Assembly (NCBI RefSeq): GCF_900769625.1
Contig: NZ_CAAGHK010000015.1
Coordinates: 1-9,556 of the forward strand
Direction of reading: 5' to 3'
Length of the DNA: 9,556 bases
From: an uncultured Clostridium sp.
GTDB lineage: Bacteria; Bacillota; Clostridia; Clostridiales; Clostridiaceae
The notes beneath the pieces were generated by a model. It searched no databases. It saw nothing but the letters and a program-made list of their open reading frames with translations, and was not told the origin of the DNA. Of the stretch, positions 1 through 6,715 are shown in pieces; the first letter of the stretch is position 1, and each line of letters begins with the position of its first letter. A program made the position numbers and the translations under genes.

Positions 1-371
1 ACATCATCATCGTCATCAAGTAAGTCTAACATCTTTTGGAACTTCTTAGCATCATCTTCGTTTATTGCAGTGTATGTATCTGGTATCATTTTTACTGCTG
101 CTTCTAAGAACTCTACGCCTTGTTCTTCTAAAGCTTCTCTTACACTACCAAAGTCTTCTGGAGCTGTAGTTACTACAAATACTTCATCTTCATCTGCATT
201 AAAGTCTTCTGCACCAGCATCTAAAGCCATCATCATCATTTCGTCTTCGTCTCTGCCTTCTTTTTCTATTACAAGTTCACCTTTTTCTTGGAACATGAAG
301 CTTACGCATCCTTGAGTACCCATGTTTCCGCCACCTTTTGTGAAGGCACTTCTTACATTAAACTTACTCAT
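1..371 (-). pseudogene. yebC: C-terminal half of YebC/PmpR family regulator, 5' part missing
   Basis: Read on the minus strand from 371 towards 1, this frame gives about 123 codons that match the middle and C-terminal domains of YebC: NVRSAFTKGGGNMGTQGCVS, then FMFQEKGELVIEKE, the acidic stretch DEDEMMMMALDAGAEDF, TAPEDFGSVREALEEQG and an acidic tail running off the window edge. YebC proteins are about 240 residues, cytoplasmic, and are described as DNA-binding regulators or ribosome-associated factors for proline-rich nascent chains. The normal N-terminal half (MSGHSKW... to the NRTA segment) is absent. The frame opens with Met-Ser-Lys-Phe, which is not YebC-like, and an in-frame TAA lies at 381-383. 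There is no ribosome binding site before the ATG at 369-371, so this is most likely an untranslated remnant left by insertion of the neighbouring element. Base composition is clearly more GC-rich than the DNA to its right. Family assignment is strong; the pseudogene call is inference from the break. Confidence 0.85.
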
Positions 372-383
372 TGTATTTACTTA
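355..383. other. probable element/chromosome junction inside yebC
   Basis: YebC-like sequence is continuous up to the Asn codon at 357-359. The next codons (Phe, Lys, Ser, Met at 360-371) do not fit the family, and a stop follows at 381-383. Base composition drops to very AT-rich at the same point. The recombination breakpoint therefore lies at about 357-362, possibly inside a short core shared with the target. No direct duplicate of this core was found elsewhere in the window, so the opposite end is presumably outside it. Confidence 0.6.
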
Positions 384-560
384 TTTATTCTACATCTAAA
401 ATCTATAGATATATCATAGTCGTTATTATGCTAGTTTTACCTAATCTGCTAATAGTTTATCATCATAGCTTTGAATTGGTCAATATGGTTTACCGTAGTC
501 CAGAAAATAAAGTTAGTTTTTCTATCACAAAAGAAATATTTTTCATAATCAAGTTCTTAA

Positions 561-591
561 AAGAAAAAAGAAGAGGTTGTTATTCCTCTCC
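561..591 (-). terminator. Rho-independent terminator of the HNH-like gene
   Basis: On the minus strand a GGAGAGG/CCTCTTC hairpin (arms 585-591 and 570-576, with one G-U pair) is followed by a U-rich tract at 561-569. It lies 46 bases after the stop codon of the gene ending at 637. The remaining DNA between 384 and 560 shows no gene or clear signal. Confidence 0.65.
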
Positions 592-636
592 TGCATATAA
601 CAATAAAGTTATCTTTTAATAGACCAAGCCTTAATA

Positions 637-1722
637 TTATCTCAATTTACACTTTTCACTCAATAAATTAGGTATAGTATTATGTTTACTTAAATCATAA
701 ACATTCTTTGCCTCTTCAATTGCACTCCCAAATGGGTTTGAAACTAAAGCCATTGAAGTTTGTTTTGAAACGTTCTTTAAATTCTCATCATTCAAAATAT
801 CCTCTGGTATTTGTTTTGATAGAAATATATCTTCAGAATATAGAAAAATAATATAATTAACAATCGATAATTTATCTTCTAAAGTTAATTTATTAAACTT
901 TTTATAAAAATTACGATATCTTTTATTATTTGAATCTACAAACATCATAATAACACTACTATCTTTTAATGGAAACACACAAATATGAAAATCTTCTATG
1001 CGATATTTAGGATTTTTATAATATATATCATTAACTATTTGTCCATCTAAATCTACTACAAGAGATAAAGAACTTTGAAAAGCAATGGGTACTACATAAT
1101 TTAATTTTTCATAAAAGAATAGATAGTATTCTCCAGAATTATTTTTTTTACTAAGCCTTTTTGCTTTTTCATATTCCTTTTTATATTCATTTAAATCAGT
1201 ATCCTGTATTTCCTGCATGTAATTTGCAAATCCTGTCGCTTCAAATTTATGCTCTTTTACTTTATCAAATATAGCATGCTCATGTACTCTTTTACTAATT
1301 GCCTTCAAATAATTTTTCATCGCAATTTCTGCAATCATTTGTGGTGTTGGTTCATTTTCATAATTATTAGGTTCTTCATATTCCTGAAAAATCACACCAT
1401 CACATTCCCTACATATTAATTGAAATGTTCCTGCTTTATTAACACCTTTCTCAAAATCTAACAGTGGAAAATCTACAAGTGTATTCGAATGAAATACTGC
1501 TCCATTAGTTGCTATATTTCTCAAACAAAATGCCGGAATAGAATGCGAATTACAAAAACTAGTTGTTTCTTTTCCACAATATAAACATTTTTCTCCTTTT
1601 GAAGATTTACGTGCTTCTGATAAAACTTTATTTATTTTCTTTTTATTTGTTACAATATCAGATTCAAGTTCTTTTTTTTCTTCTTGTCCTAATCCAAGTT
1701 TCAATAGCTCAGCATCATTCAT
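637..1722 (-). CDS. HNH-like zinc-binding protein, putative nuclease (unrecognised family)
   Basis: A protein of 361 residues (363 if the upstream ATG at 1728 is used). I prefer the ATG at 1720-1722, because GGGGG at 1730-1734 lies 7 bases before it and only 1 base before the other. In 363-residue numbering, a CLYC pair (Cys48, Cys51) is followed by SHSIPAFCLRNI (His62) and then CRECD (Cys106, Cys109), with acidic FQEYE just after. This CxxC - SHxIP - CxxCD layout resembles the treble-clef core of HNH-type proteins, in which the cysteines hold a zinc ion and the histidine sits at the active site. The N-terminus (residues 1-45) is charged and probably helical; the remaining 250 residues match nothing I can name. 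It is a single-gene unit with its own promoter and terminator. A nuclease role, perhaps in phage defence, is inference; a structural zinc-binding role is equally possible. Confidence 0.75.
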   Translation of the reverse strand: MNDAELLKLGLGQEEKKELESDIVTNKKKINKVLSEARKSSKGEKCLYCGKETTSFCNSHSIPAFCLRNIATNGAVFHSNTLVDFPLLDFEKGVNKAGTFQLICRECDGVIFQEYEEPNNYENEPTPQMIAEIAMKNYLKAISKRVHEHAIFDKVKEHKFEATGFANYMQEIQDTDLNEYKKEYEKAKRLSKKNNSGEYYLFFYEKLNYVVPIAFQSSLSLVVDLDGQIVNDIYYKNPKYRIEDFHICVFPLKDSSVIMMFVDSNNKRYRNFYKKFNKLTLEDKLSIVNYIIFLYSEDIFLSKQIPEDILNDENLKNVSKQTSMALVSNPFGSAIEEAKNVYDLSKHNTIPNLLSEKCKLR

Positions 1723-1781
1723 ACTCATTCCCCCATTATTGTATATTTAATATTAAATTTCTTATTTTAACACCATCTAAT

Positions 1782-1810
1782 ATTTTACACCTTTTTCTTA
1801 ATTAAGTAAA
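1782..1810 (-). promoter_or_regulatory. sigma-A type promoter for the HNH-like gene
   Basis: On the minus strand TTTACT (1805-1810) and TAAAAT (1782-1787) are separated by 17 bases, placing the start of transcription at about 1775 and leaving a 5' leader of about 50 bases. AT-rich DNA gives such matches by chance, so this is tentative. Confidence 0.4.
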
Positions 1811-1924
1811 TTGCTCCTTGTATATAATAATAAATTCATTAGAATATCATCTATATACATATTAGTTTCTCAAATCACATTTTACCCTTCACAAATCTCC
1901 AACAATATTTTTTCATAAATAAAA

Positions 1925-1951
1925 AACAATAGTACATTGTATACTACTGTT
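1925..1951 (-). terminator. hairpin followed by a T-rich tract, possible terminator
   Basis: AACAATAGTA (1925-1934) and TACTACTGTT (1942-1951) are inverted with 9 of 10 matches around a 7-base loop. Read on the minus strand the hairpin runs into TTTTTT. No gene is recognised immediately upstream of it on that strand, so it may be a second stop for the small RNA unit at 2054-2131 or a relic. Confidence 0.4.
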
Positions 1952-2053
1952 CGTTTTCACTAAACTTTTTTATATTGGGGGTAAATAACAAAACTAAATA
2001 AGCTCTTTATTTTTGACTAAGAATTACTTCTACTCCTTCATAATAATCGTAAT

Positions 2054-2131
2054 TAAAAATACAAACAAGTCAATAAACACCATTTTGACTTGTCATTATG
2101 TTAAATCCAAATAGTGTGACTTTAACAGTTG
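2054..2131 (-). ncRNA. candidate small RNA with its own promoter and terminator
   Basis: A promoter-like pair (TTGACA at 2160-2165, 16 bases, TATAAA at 2138-2143, minus strand) is followed by about 78 bases with no sensible coding frame. The stretch ends in a perfect 9-bp stem ACAAGTCAA/TTGACTTGT (2085-2093 and 2065-2073) and the T-rich run ATTTTTAA at 2052-2060. A smaller 6-bp stem GTTAAA/TTTAAC (2121-2126 and 2100-2105) lies inside. This promoter-hairpin-terminator arrangement is what a stand-alone small RNA looks like. It sits between the DUF262 gene and the HNH-like gene, reads in the same direction, and is separated from the former by a strong terminator. The target is unknown. It could instead be an attenuated leader or chance structure in AT-rich DNA. 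Confidence 0.4.
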
Positions 2132-2137
2132 ACTGTA

Positions 2138-2165
2138 TTTATATCCATTGAAAATACTTTGTCAA
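2138..2165 (-). promoter_or_regulatory. promoter with consensus -35 box for the candidate small RNA
   Basis: Minus strand: perfect -35 box TTGACA (2160-2165), 16-base spacer, -10 box TATAAA (2138-2143). Just downstream, ACAGT-CA-ACTGT (2125-2136) forms a short dyad over the expected start of transcription and could be an operator. Confidence 0.5.
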
Positions 2166-2200
2166 TGTTGATATACCCCCTCTACACATTAAACAATCAC

Positions 2201-2226
2201 ATAGTATCTTTTTTTGACTATACTAT
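2201..2226. repeat. 7-bp perfect inverted repeat in the intergenic region
   Basis: ATAGTAT (2201-2207) and ATACTAT (2220-2226) are perfect inverted copies around a 12-base spacer that includes TTTTTTT. There is no terminal T-tract on either strand, so it is not a terminator. It may be a binding site or chance. The rest of 2227-2372 shows nothing I can name. Confidence 0.25.
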
Positions 2227-2372
2227 TAAATCTATACTAATAACTTACCCGCTTTTCAAACTAACTTATAGCTACTACTATTTGTTATCAAAAATCTACT
2301 GTAGGCTTTTTTAATGTAGACTTTTTATCTCATCCCCAATATTATAAATAATTAATTTTACTTATCAAATAT

Positions 2373-2417
2373 AAAAAAACTAAAGGTTAGAAACTCTTTT
2401 ACCTCTAACCATTAGTT
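2373..2417 (-). terminator. strong Rho-independent terminator of the DUF262 gene
   Basis: Two 14-base arms (2378-2391 and 2404-2417) are inverted with 13 of 14 matches around a 12-base loop. On the minus strand the stem runs straight into a T-tract (complement of the A-run at 2373-2379). It lies 16 bases beyond the stop codon of the gene ending at 2433. Confidence 0.85.
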
Positions 2418-2432
2418 GAATATAATTATTTT

Positions 2433-3707
2433 TTAATTCTCACTATTATATTTATCTAATTCCATATCTGTTTTAAATATTTGTTGAATTTCTTCACTAT
2501 AAAAAATACCTATTGTCTCCATAACATTAGTTAAATATTTATTTTGATATGTATATGATGTAGAACTTATACCTCCAAAATCACCAAATAATTCACCGTT
2601 TTCAGTTTCAAATCCTTTAAGAATTACTCTGTAAAGTTCTTTATAATCTGTAATTTTATCTAGCAATCCAATTTTCCTTAACTCTCTATAAATTTGAATA
2701 AATTGAATCATTATTGAAGTTAAGTACTTATATTTACTATTTTCCTTTACTTTTACTATTTCTTTTGAAAAAGGATTAGTGATGTTATTAGCATCTGCAA
2801 GATTACACATAAATGTTAGAAAATCTCTCATTAACTGCTTATCTTCTTCTAATTGTTTTAGAGCTTCTTCACATTCTAATTCATAAACTTTTTGCATATA
2901 TTTTCTTACAAATATTGGTGTGTCATTTGACTTAATACTATCTAATCTATAATATGCTGGTATTAAATATAATTGTCCTAAATAATCTGCATTTTCCAAT
3001 GATGCCTTCGAAAAATTAAACATTTTTTTCCATCTCGAGTTTTCACTTAATACTTTTAATGATTCTTCTTTAAATCTTTTCACATATTCGCATAAATAGA
3101 TTGCATTATATAATTCAAATTTTCCTAACGGATTCGTTTCTTCATTGAATCTACTAAATACCTCTAATTCTAAATGTTGATTTTCATTTACATCAATAGT
3201 ACTAATTTCCAATGTTGTTTGACTATCAAAATAAGCTTTCAATGTAGTAGGAAAATCTTTGTAATAAAATCCTTCTAATGGCTTTAATACCTCTAATTTA
3301 GTTAATTTATATTCATTATTCATAAATTTACATATAGATTTTATACGATGCTGACCATCTATTACTCTTCTTACTGGTGTATAACTGTCATTCTCTTCTT
3401 CATAAACATTTTCGGTTGCTAAATAAATTACTGGAATTGGTATTTTTAATAATAGGCTTTCAATTATCGATGATGCCTTAGCATTCGAAAATCTAAATTT
3501 TCTTTGATAATCTGGTTCTACTATAATCCCATTAGGTTTTCCATCATTCCCCTTATCGACATGATTTTTAAGTGATTCTGGTGTAAATGTAGTTTTTTCT
3601 ACTTCGCATATCCACTGCCTTTTAATATCCTTTAAAAGACTCAGCCAACTAGTATCATTACTTACCTTTTTAATGTTAGTTACTAAAATATCATTTTTAA
3701 TTCTCAT
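2433..3707 (-). CDS. DUF262 family protein (ParB/sulfiredoxin-like fold), putative defence nuclease/NTPase subunit
   Basis: A 424-residue protein with the hallmarks of the DUF262 domain: EPDYQRKFRF (residues 64-73), a helix SSIIESLLLKIPIPVIYL (79-96), the signature VIDGQHR (115-121, family form I-D-G-Q-Q/H-R), and SRFNEETNPL followed by ELYNA (185-202). In GmrS and SspE, domains of this family bind and hydrolyse nucleotides via the DGQxR motif and control cleavage of modified phage DNA. In those systems the partner is a DUF1524 HNH nuclease domain, often fused. Here no DUF1524 motif (H-x-x-P after residue 250) is visible, so the C-terminal 220 residues are of unknown function. Start: ATG 6 bases after AGGAG. 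It is a single-gene unit with a good promoter and terminator; the next gene downstream carries an HNH-like motif. Domain assignment is firm; a defence role is inferred from the family. Confidence 0.85.
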   Translation of the reverse strand: MRIKNDILVTNIKKVSNDTSWLSLLKDIKRQWICEVEKTTFTPESLKNHVDKGNDGKPNGIIVEPDYQRKFRFSNAKASSIIESLLLKIPIPVIYLATENVYEEENDSYTPVRRVIDGQHRIKSICKFMNNEYKLTKLEVLKPLEGFYYKDFPTTLKAYFDSQTTLEISTIDVNENQHLELEVFSRFNEETNPLGKFELYNAIYLCEYVKRFKEESLKVLSENSRWKKMFNFSKASLENADYLGQLYLIPAYYRLDSIKSNDTPIFVRKYMQKVYELECEEALKQLEEDKQLMRDFLTFMCNLADANNITNPFSKEIVKVKENSKYKYLTSIMIQFIQIYRELRKIGLLDKITDYKELYRVILKGFETENGELFGDFGGISSTSYTYQNKYLTNVMETIGIFYSEEIQQIFKTDMELDKYNSEN

Positions 3708-3739
3708 GCTTTTCTCCTATTTTTAATTCTATTAAACTT

Positions 3740-3768
3740 ATTATAAAATTAATCAATTAATTTGTAAA
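3740..3768 (-). promoter_or_regulatory. sigma-A promoter for the DUF262 gene
   Basis: Minus strand TTTACA (3763-3768), 17-base spacer, perfect -10 box TATAAT (3740-3745), followed about 33 bases later by the start codon at 3707. The region 3769-3883 is AT-rich with no gene. Confidence 0.65.
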
Positions 3769-3883
3769 TTGTTTTTTTATTTCATTTTTTGGATAGTGTA
3801 TTATTTTATTAATTATTTAATAATAATCATATAAATCTTCATTAATTGAAAATAGCAAATTCCAAATAAATCAATCAATATAA

Positions 3884-3910
3884 AAGGAGTAGCTTTAAAA
3901 ACTACTCCTT
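3884..3910 (-). terminator. Rho-independent terminator after the recombinase gene
   Basis: A perfect 9-bp stem AAGGAGTAG/CTACTCCTT (3884-3892 and 3902-3910) with a 9-base loop. On the minus strand it is followed by TTTTATATTG. It lies about 105 bases beyond the recombinase stop; the gap 3911-4015 holds no gene. Confidence 0.7.
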
Positions 3911-4015
3911 AAACTTATTAAAATCAATTTTAGTATTTTGTTTACCCGAAAACGAATATGGTTACTTTAATGTAAAATTTATTTAATTAGATACTATTCT
4001 ATAATAACAAAATTC

Positions 4016-4696
4016 TTATATCCCCTTAACAATCTCTCTTTTATACTTATAATAAGTATTTCTAGCTAATCCAATTAACTTCATAACTTCTATATCTTTT
4101 AGATTTCCCTTAAAGTCTTTTGAATATTTAATTATTTGCTCTTTTGCAATAATGCTCTTCTTAGTTATTAATTTAGTTCCTTTTACATTTCCTATCTGCT
4201 TACCATTTAATCTCGCTGTTTCAATACCTTCTTTAGTTCTTTGTTGTAAGTCCTTTACCTCTTTCTCTGATTGATTAAATGCTATCTTTATTTGTTCTTT
4301 TGCAAGTGCTAATAAATACTCATTCACTCCCTTTAAGATGCTATCAACCGCAGTTCCTGTCATTGTTATATTGTTTGCTAGTGCCTTCTTATATGTTTCT
4401 GTATTAATATGAGGCTCTTTCAAAAATACAAGCTCAATACCTTTATCAAATAATTCTTCATAAAGATTATAGCCTTCTTCACTATCTCTACTCATACGGC
4501 TTACACTGTCAAATATAATTGTATCGCCCATCTTAACTCTTTTTAATAACTTATTAAATTCTTTTCTTTCATATATCTTTGTTCCTGTAAATACTTCATC
4601 AACTATTATTGCTTCTGGGTAAGCCCTTAATATATTTCTATGCTGTCTTTCTATGCTTTGTTTACTTGTACTTATTCTACAGTATCCGTATATCAT
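4016..4696 (-). CDS. small serine recombinase (resolvase/invertase family)
   Basis: A protein of 226 residues from the ATG at 4694-4696, chosen because AAAGGAG (4703-4709) lies 6 bases before it; an in-frame ATG at 4717 has no such site. MIYGYCRISTSKQSIERQ is the classic N-terminal catalytic motif, with Ser9 as the nucleophile that attacks DNA. Arginines of the active site are seen in YCRIS and in FDSVSRMSRD. A long helix follows (EQIKIAFNQSEKEVKDLQQR), and then a C-terminal Hin-type helix-turn-helix (LKDIEVMKLIGLARNTYYKYK) for site binding. Length and domain order are those of resolvases and invertases, not of the ~500-residue large serine integrases. It probably resolves multimers of the element or inverts a segment; alone it would be an unusual integrase. 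Repeats just upstream may be its binding sites. The gene is followed by its own terminator. Confidence 0.9.
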   Translation of the reverse strand: MIYGYCRISTSKQSIERQHRNILRAYPEAIIVDEVFTGTKIYERKEFNKLLKRVKMGDTIIFDSVSRMSRDSEEGYNLYEELFDKGIELVFLKEPHINTETYKKALANNITMTGTAVDSILKGVNEYLLALAKEQIKIAFNQSEKEVKDLQQRTKEGIETARLNGKQIGNVKGTKLITKKSIIAKEQIIKYSKDFKGNLKDIEVMKLIGLARNTYYKYKREIVKGI

Positions 4697-4717
4697 AAAT
4701 ATCTCCTTTAGTATCAA

Positions 4718-4816
4718 TTTTAATGACCGTTACTTTTTATACTTTAATTATAACTACTTTTTTCATATACTTCAATACTTTTGATATCATTTTAATTATA
4801 GTAACTTTTAATACTT
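4718..4816. repeat. imperfect direct repeats upstream of the recombinase, candidate res/operator site
   Basis: Two 27-base copies at 4718-4744 and 4790-4816 match at 22 of 27 positions; both begin TTTTAAT and share ACTTTTNATACTT. A shorter third copy starts at 4743 (TTTAATTATA...ACTTTTT). The TTTAAT starts at 4719, 4743 and 4791 are spaced 24 and 48 bases, that is in a 24-base register. Resolvases typically bind several subsites beside their own gene and repress it, so this block is a plausible recombination and autoregulation site. The recombinase promoter must lie within it. Confidence 0.45.
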
Positions 4817-4828
4817 ATATAAAATAAA

Positions 4829-4866
4829 GATGTATTATCAAACTATAAATATTGTAATAATACATC
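4829..4866 (-). terminator. hairpin after the HEPN gene, probable terminator
   Basis: GATGTATTAT (4829-4838) and ATAATACATC (4857-4866) are perfect 10-bp inverted copies with an 18-base loop. Read on the minus strand they are followed by a T-rich CTTTATTTTAT. About 100 bases separate it from the stop codon at 4966, and that gap holds no gene. A second small inverted pair ATGGC/GCCAT (4879-4908) lies between. Confidence 0.5.
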
Positions 4867-4965
4867 CTAATATTTTAATGGCACTTTAATATTATATAGC
4901 CATCAAACTATATTAATTTTTTAAACATCCTACTAAACTATAACTTTTTATAGCATATTATCTAA

Positions 4966-6321
4966 CTACTCATTAATTATTCTAATTGACTCATCTGAAT
5001 TATAAAACCATTCTATAACTTGTAATGTAACATTCCGTAATAAAACAACAAATTCATCCTTTTGAATATCTGGACATTCTAATCCCTTTTTATCATAATT
5101 AGCTTTAGCATGAGAAAGATTGTTTCTAGTATCACTAATACTCTTTGCTAATTCTCCATATGCTTGATTACAAAACACTTCCTTATTTTCCGGTTTTTGT
5201 GAAATAGTATTACTTAAATTTTTTAATTGACTCATAAAAGTAGGTGCATATTTGCTAAGACTTTCAATATTACAACATTTTTTTATAGTAATTTTTATCA
5301 TTTCACTATCAGTATTATACTTTTGTTTACTATTTAAAAATATGTCACCTAATTCTTTTATATAATCACCATCAAGATTACACACTTGAAATCCTTGAAG
5401 TTTTTGCTGAACTGCAACAGTTACTTCTTCTCTTATAACCGTCGCTGATACATACTCTATAACTTTAACATACTCAACTATAGCTCTATCATTGTTATAT
5501 CCTTCTGCTTTATTAAACATAAATATAATATCTTTCATTCCCTTACTGAATAACTTAGAATCCAATTCCAAATTTCCATTAATCTTTGGCTCTTCTACTT
5601 CATCAACATAACTATAACGTGGATTTAATTCCAATTTAACTCCATATTTTGTGAAAACTTTAAATATATATACATTAAATATTTCATTTATGCTATTTAA
5701 TTCGATACTTGAGATAGAATCATTAAATGATATCTCAACAAATAAATCATCGTAATTCATCACTGGATTTAATTCATCAAATTCACAATTCAAAAAAATC
5801 CTTAATGCATATAATTCACTTGATGTATTCAATGAAATTTTTACATTGTCCCCTTTATAGTTAATTTCCGAATAAAGTTCTAAAAGACTATCATACGATT
5901 CTTCAAATATATCATTCGTAGAAACTCTTAAAATCGCCCTTGTTTTAGAAATACAAATTCCATCTTCATTAATTGAACAGCCTTCTACTTCATCAACTAA
6001 TCGGATAAATTCATCTATTGTACTTTCTATTTCTGATTCAGACTCATCTAAACATATAGTCATTTCTTCTTTTCCAGTTATTATAATCTCTTGTCCATCC
6101 TCGCCAAAATCAAAATCTTCCAATTCATCCTCAGTATACTTTTCTCCTATACACTTAATACCTTCTAAATACTTTATTGTTTCTTCTTCATCTATAAAGT
6201 CTAAAAAATCCTTTTCAATATATATTGAAAAATACCTACTGCCAACAGATAATAATCTATTTATACTATTTATAAAATCTTGTTTCAATTTATTATCTCT
6301 AAAAAACTTCAACCTATACAT
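4966..6321 (-). CDS. HEPN-domain protein, putative ribonuclease of a defence system
   Basis: A protein of 451 residues from the ATG at 6319-6321, or 455 from the ATG at 6333. AGGAG lies only two bases before the shorter start but overlaps the coding sequence of the longer one. The C-terminal third is helical and contains the sequence ISDTRNNLSHAKANY, giving R-x4-H (Arg403 and His408 in 455-residue numbering), the catalytic signature of HEPN ribonucleases. These act as toxins or abortive-infection effectors by cleaving RNA. The N-terminal two thirds are strongly acidic (DEEETIKYLEG, DELEDFDFGEDGQE, ESESEIESTIDEF) and mostly beta/alpha; they may be a sensor domain, as in ApeA-type proteins, but I do not recognise the family. 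It is transcribed alone from its own promoter, with a terminator before the recombinase. The HEPN call rests on one motif in a helical context; infection-related function is inference. Confidence 0.7.
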   Translation of the reverse strand: MYRLKFFRDNKLKQDFINSINRLLSVGSRYFSIYIEKDFLDFIDEEETIKYLEGIKCIGEKYTEDELEDFDFGEDGQEIIITGKEEMTICLDESESEIESTIDEFIRLVDEVEGCSINEDGICISKTRAILRVSTNDIFEESYDSLLELYSEINYKGDNVKISLNTSSELYALRIFLNCEFDELNPVMNYDDLFVEISFNDSISSIELNSINEIFNVYIFKVFTKYGVKLELNPRYSYVDEVEEPKINGNLELDSKLFSKGMKDIIFMFNKAEGYNNDRAIVEYVKVIEYVSATVIREEVTVAVQQKLQGFQVCNLDGDYIKELGDIFLNSKQKYNTDSEMIKITIKKCCNIESLSKYAPTFMSQLKNLSNTISQKPENKEVFCNQAYGELAKSISDTRNNLSHAKANYDKKGLECPDIQKDEFVVLLRNVTLQVIEWFYNSDESIRIINE

Positions 6322-6341
6322 CACTCCTAACATTTCATTGA

Positions 6342-6354
6342 CAAGTATATTATA
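6342..6354 (-). promoter_or_regulatory. -10 region of the HEPN gene promoter
   Basis: A perfect TATAAT on the minus strand (6349-6354) would start transcription at about 6342, giving a leader of only ~20 bases before the ATG at 6321. That favours the shorter start. No good -35 box is seen at the usual distance. Confidence 0.45.
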
Positions 6355-6435
6355 ACATTACTTACTTAATGTATTCCTATACTTTTACCTATAAAAATAA
6401 TAAAATGAATTTTTATGCGTTACTTTTTAATCATT

Positions 6436-6516
6436 TTATAAACACACCTTATCGTATCTATATCGTAAGAATAGCTCTATTACTAGTTTTACAAGCACTT
6501 CCCCAAATTCAATCAA
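6436..6516 (-). CDS. possible 26-residue peptide
   Basis: A TTG start at 6514-6516 lies 7 bases after AGAGG (6524-6528) and opens a 26-codon frame rich in Val, Leu, Ile and Phe (IEFGEVLVKLVIELFLRYRY), ending at TAA 6436-6438. An amphipathic helix is likely. I do not recognise it. It sits in a decaying phage-like region between the HEPN gene and the antirepressor remnant, so it may equally be a gene fragment. The ribosome binding site and spacing are the only positive evidence. Confidence 0.2.
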   Translation of the reverse strand: MIEFGEVLVKLVIELFLRYRYDKVCL

Positions 6517-6542
6517 AATCAATCCTCTACACCCCTTTATTT

Positions 6543-6629
6543 TCAAAGCTTAAATTCATCAAAAAGTGCTCTATCGATATCGCTCTTCGAAATTTCTTTG
6601 TGTGGATGCTCAGGTGTTAATTTACGCAT
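6543..6629 (-). pseudogene. possible short gene remnant of 28 codons
   Basis: From the ATG at 6627-6629 a 28-codon frame reads MRKLTPEHPHKEISKSDIDR and ends ALFDEFKL at TGA 6543-6545. The frame is open upstream only to a TAG about 27 bases away. It has no ribosome binding site. A second short frame (6635-6700, MSLMQSIDNDIIWRDRVLNW) lies directly upstream in another phase, with protein-like composition. The two could be pieces of one frameshifted gene. I do not recognise either, and the assignment is weak. Confidence 0.25.
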
Positions 6630-6715
6630 AATATTCACATCCAATTCAACACTCTATCTCTCCATATAATGTCATTATCAATACTTTGCATAAGACTCAT
6701 CACAAATTAAGAATT

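Noticed and set aside
70..619. Two open frames on the plus strand (70-315 and 371-619).
   Set aside because: The first is the antisense of the yebC remnant. The second is low-complexity AT-rich sequence without a ribosome binding site or recognisable motif, spanning the terminator at 561-591.
2129..2314. A 61-codon plus-strand frame with TTG start and hydrophobic Ile/Tyr/Leu residues, suggesting a small membrane toxin.
   Set aside because: No ribosome binding site is present, the composition is what AT-rich DNA gives by chance, and it runs antisense over the small RNA promoter. A type I toxin-antitoxin pair was considered but not supported.
4016..4696. The serine recombinase as the integrase responsible for insertion into yebC.
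   Set aside because: Its length and Hin-type helix-turn-helix fit resolvases or invertases, not large serine integrases. Integration by it cannot be excluded but is not supported by the sequence alone.
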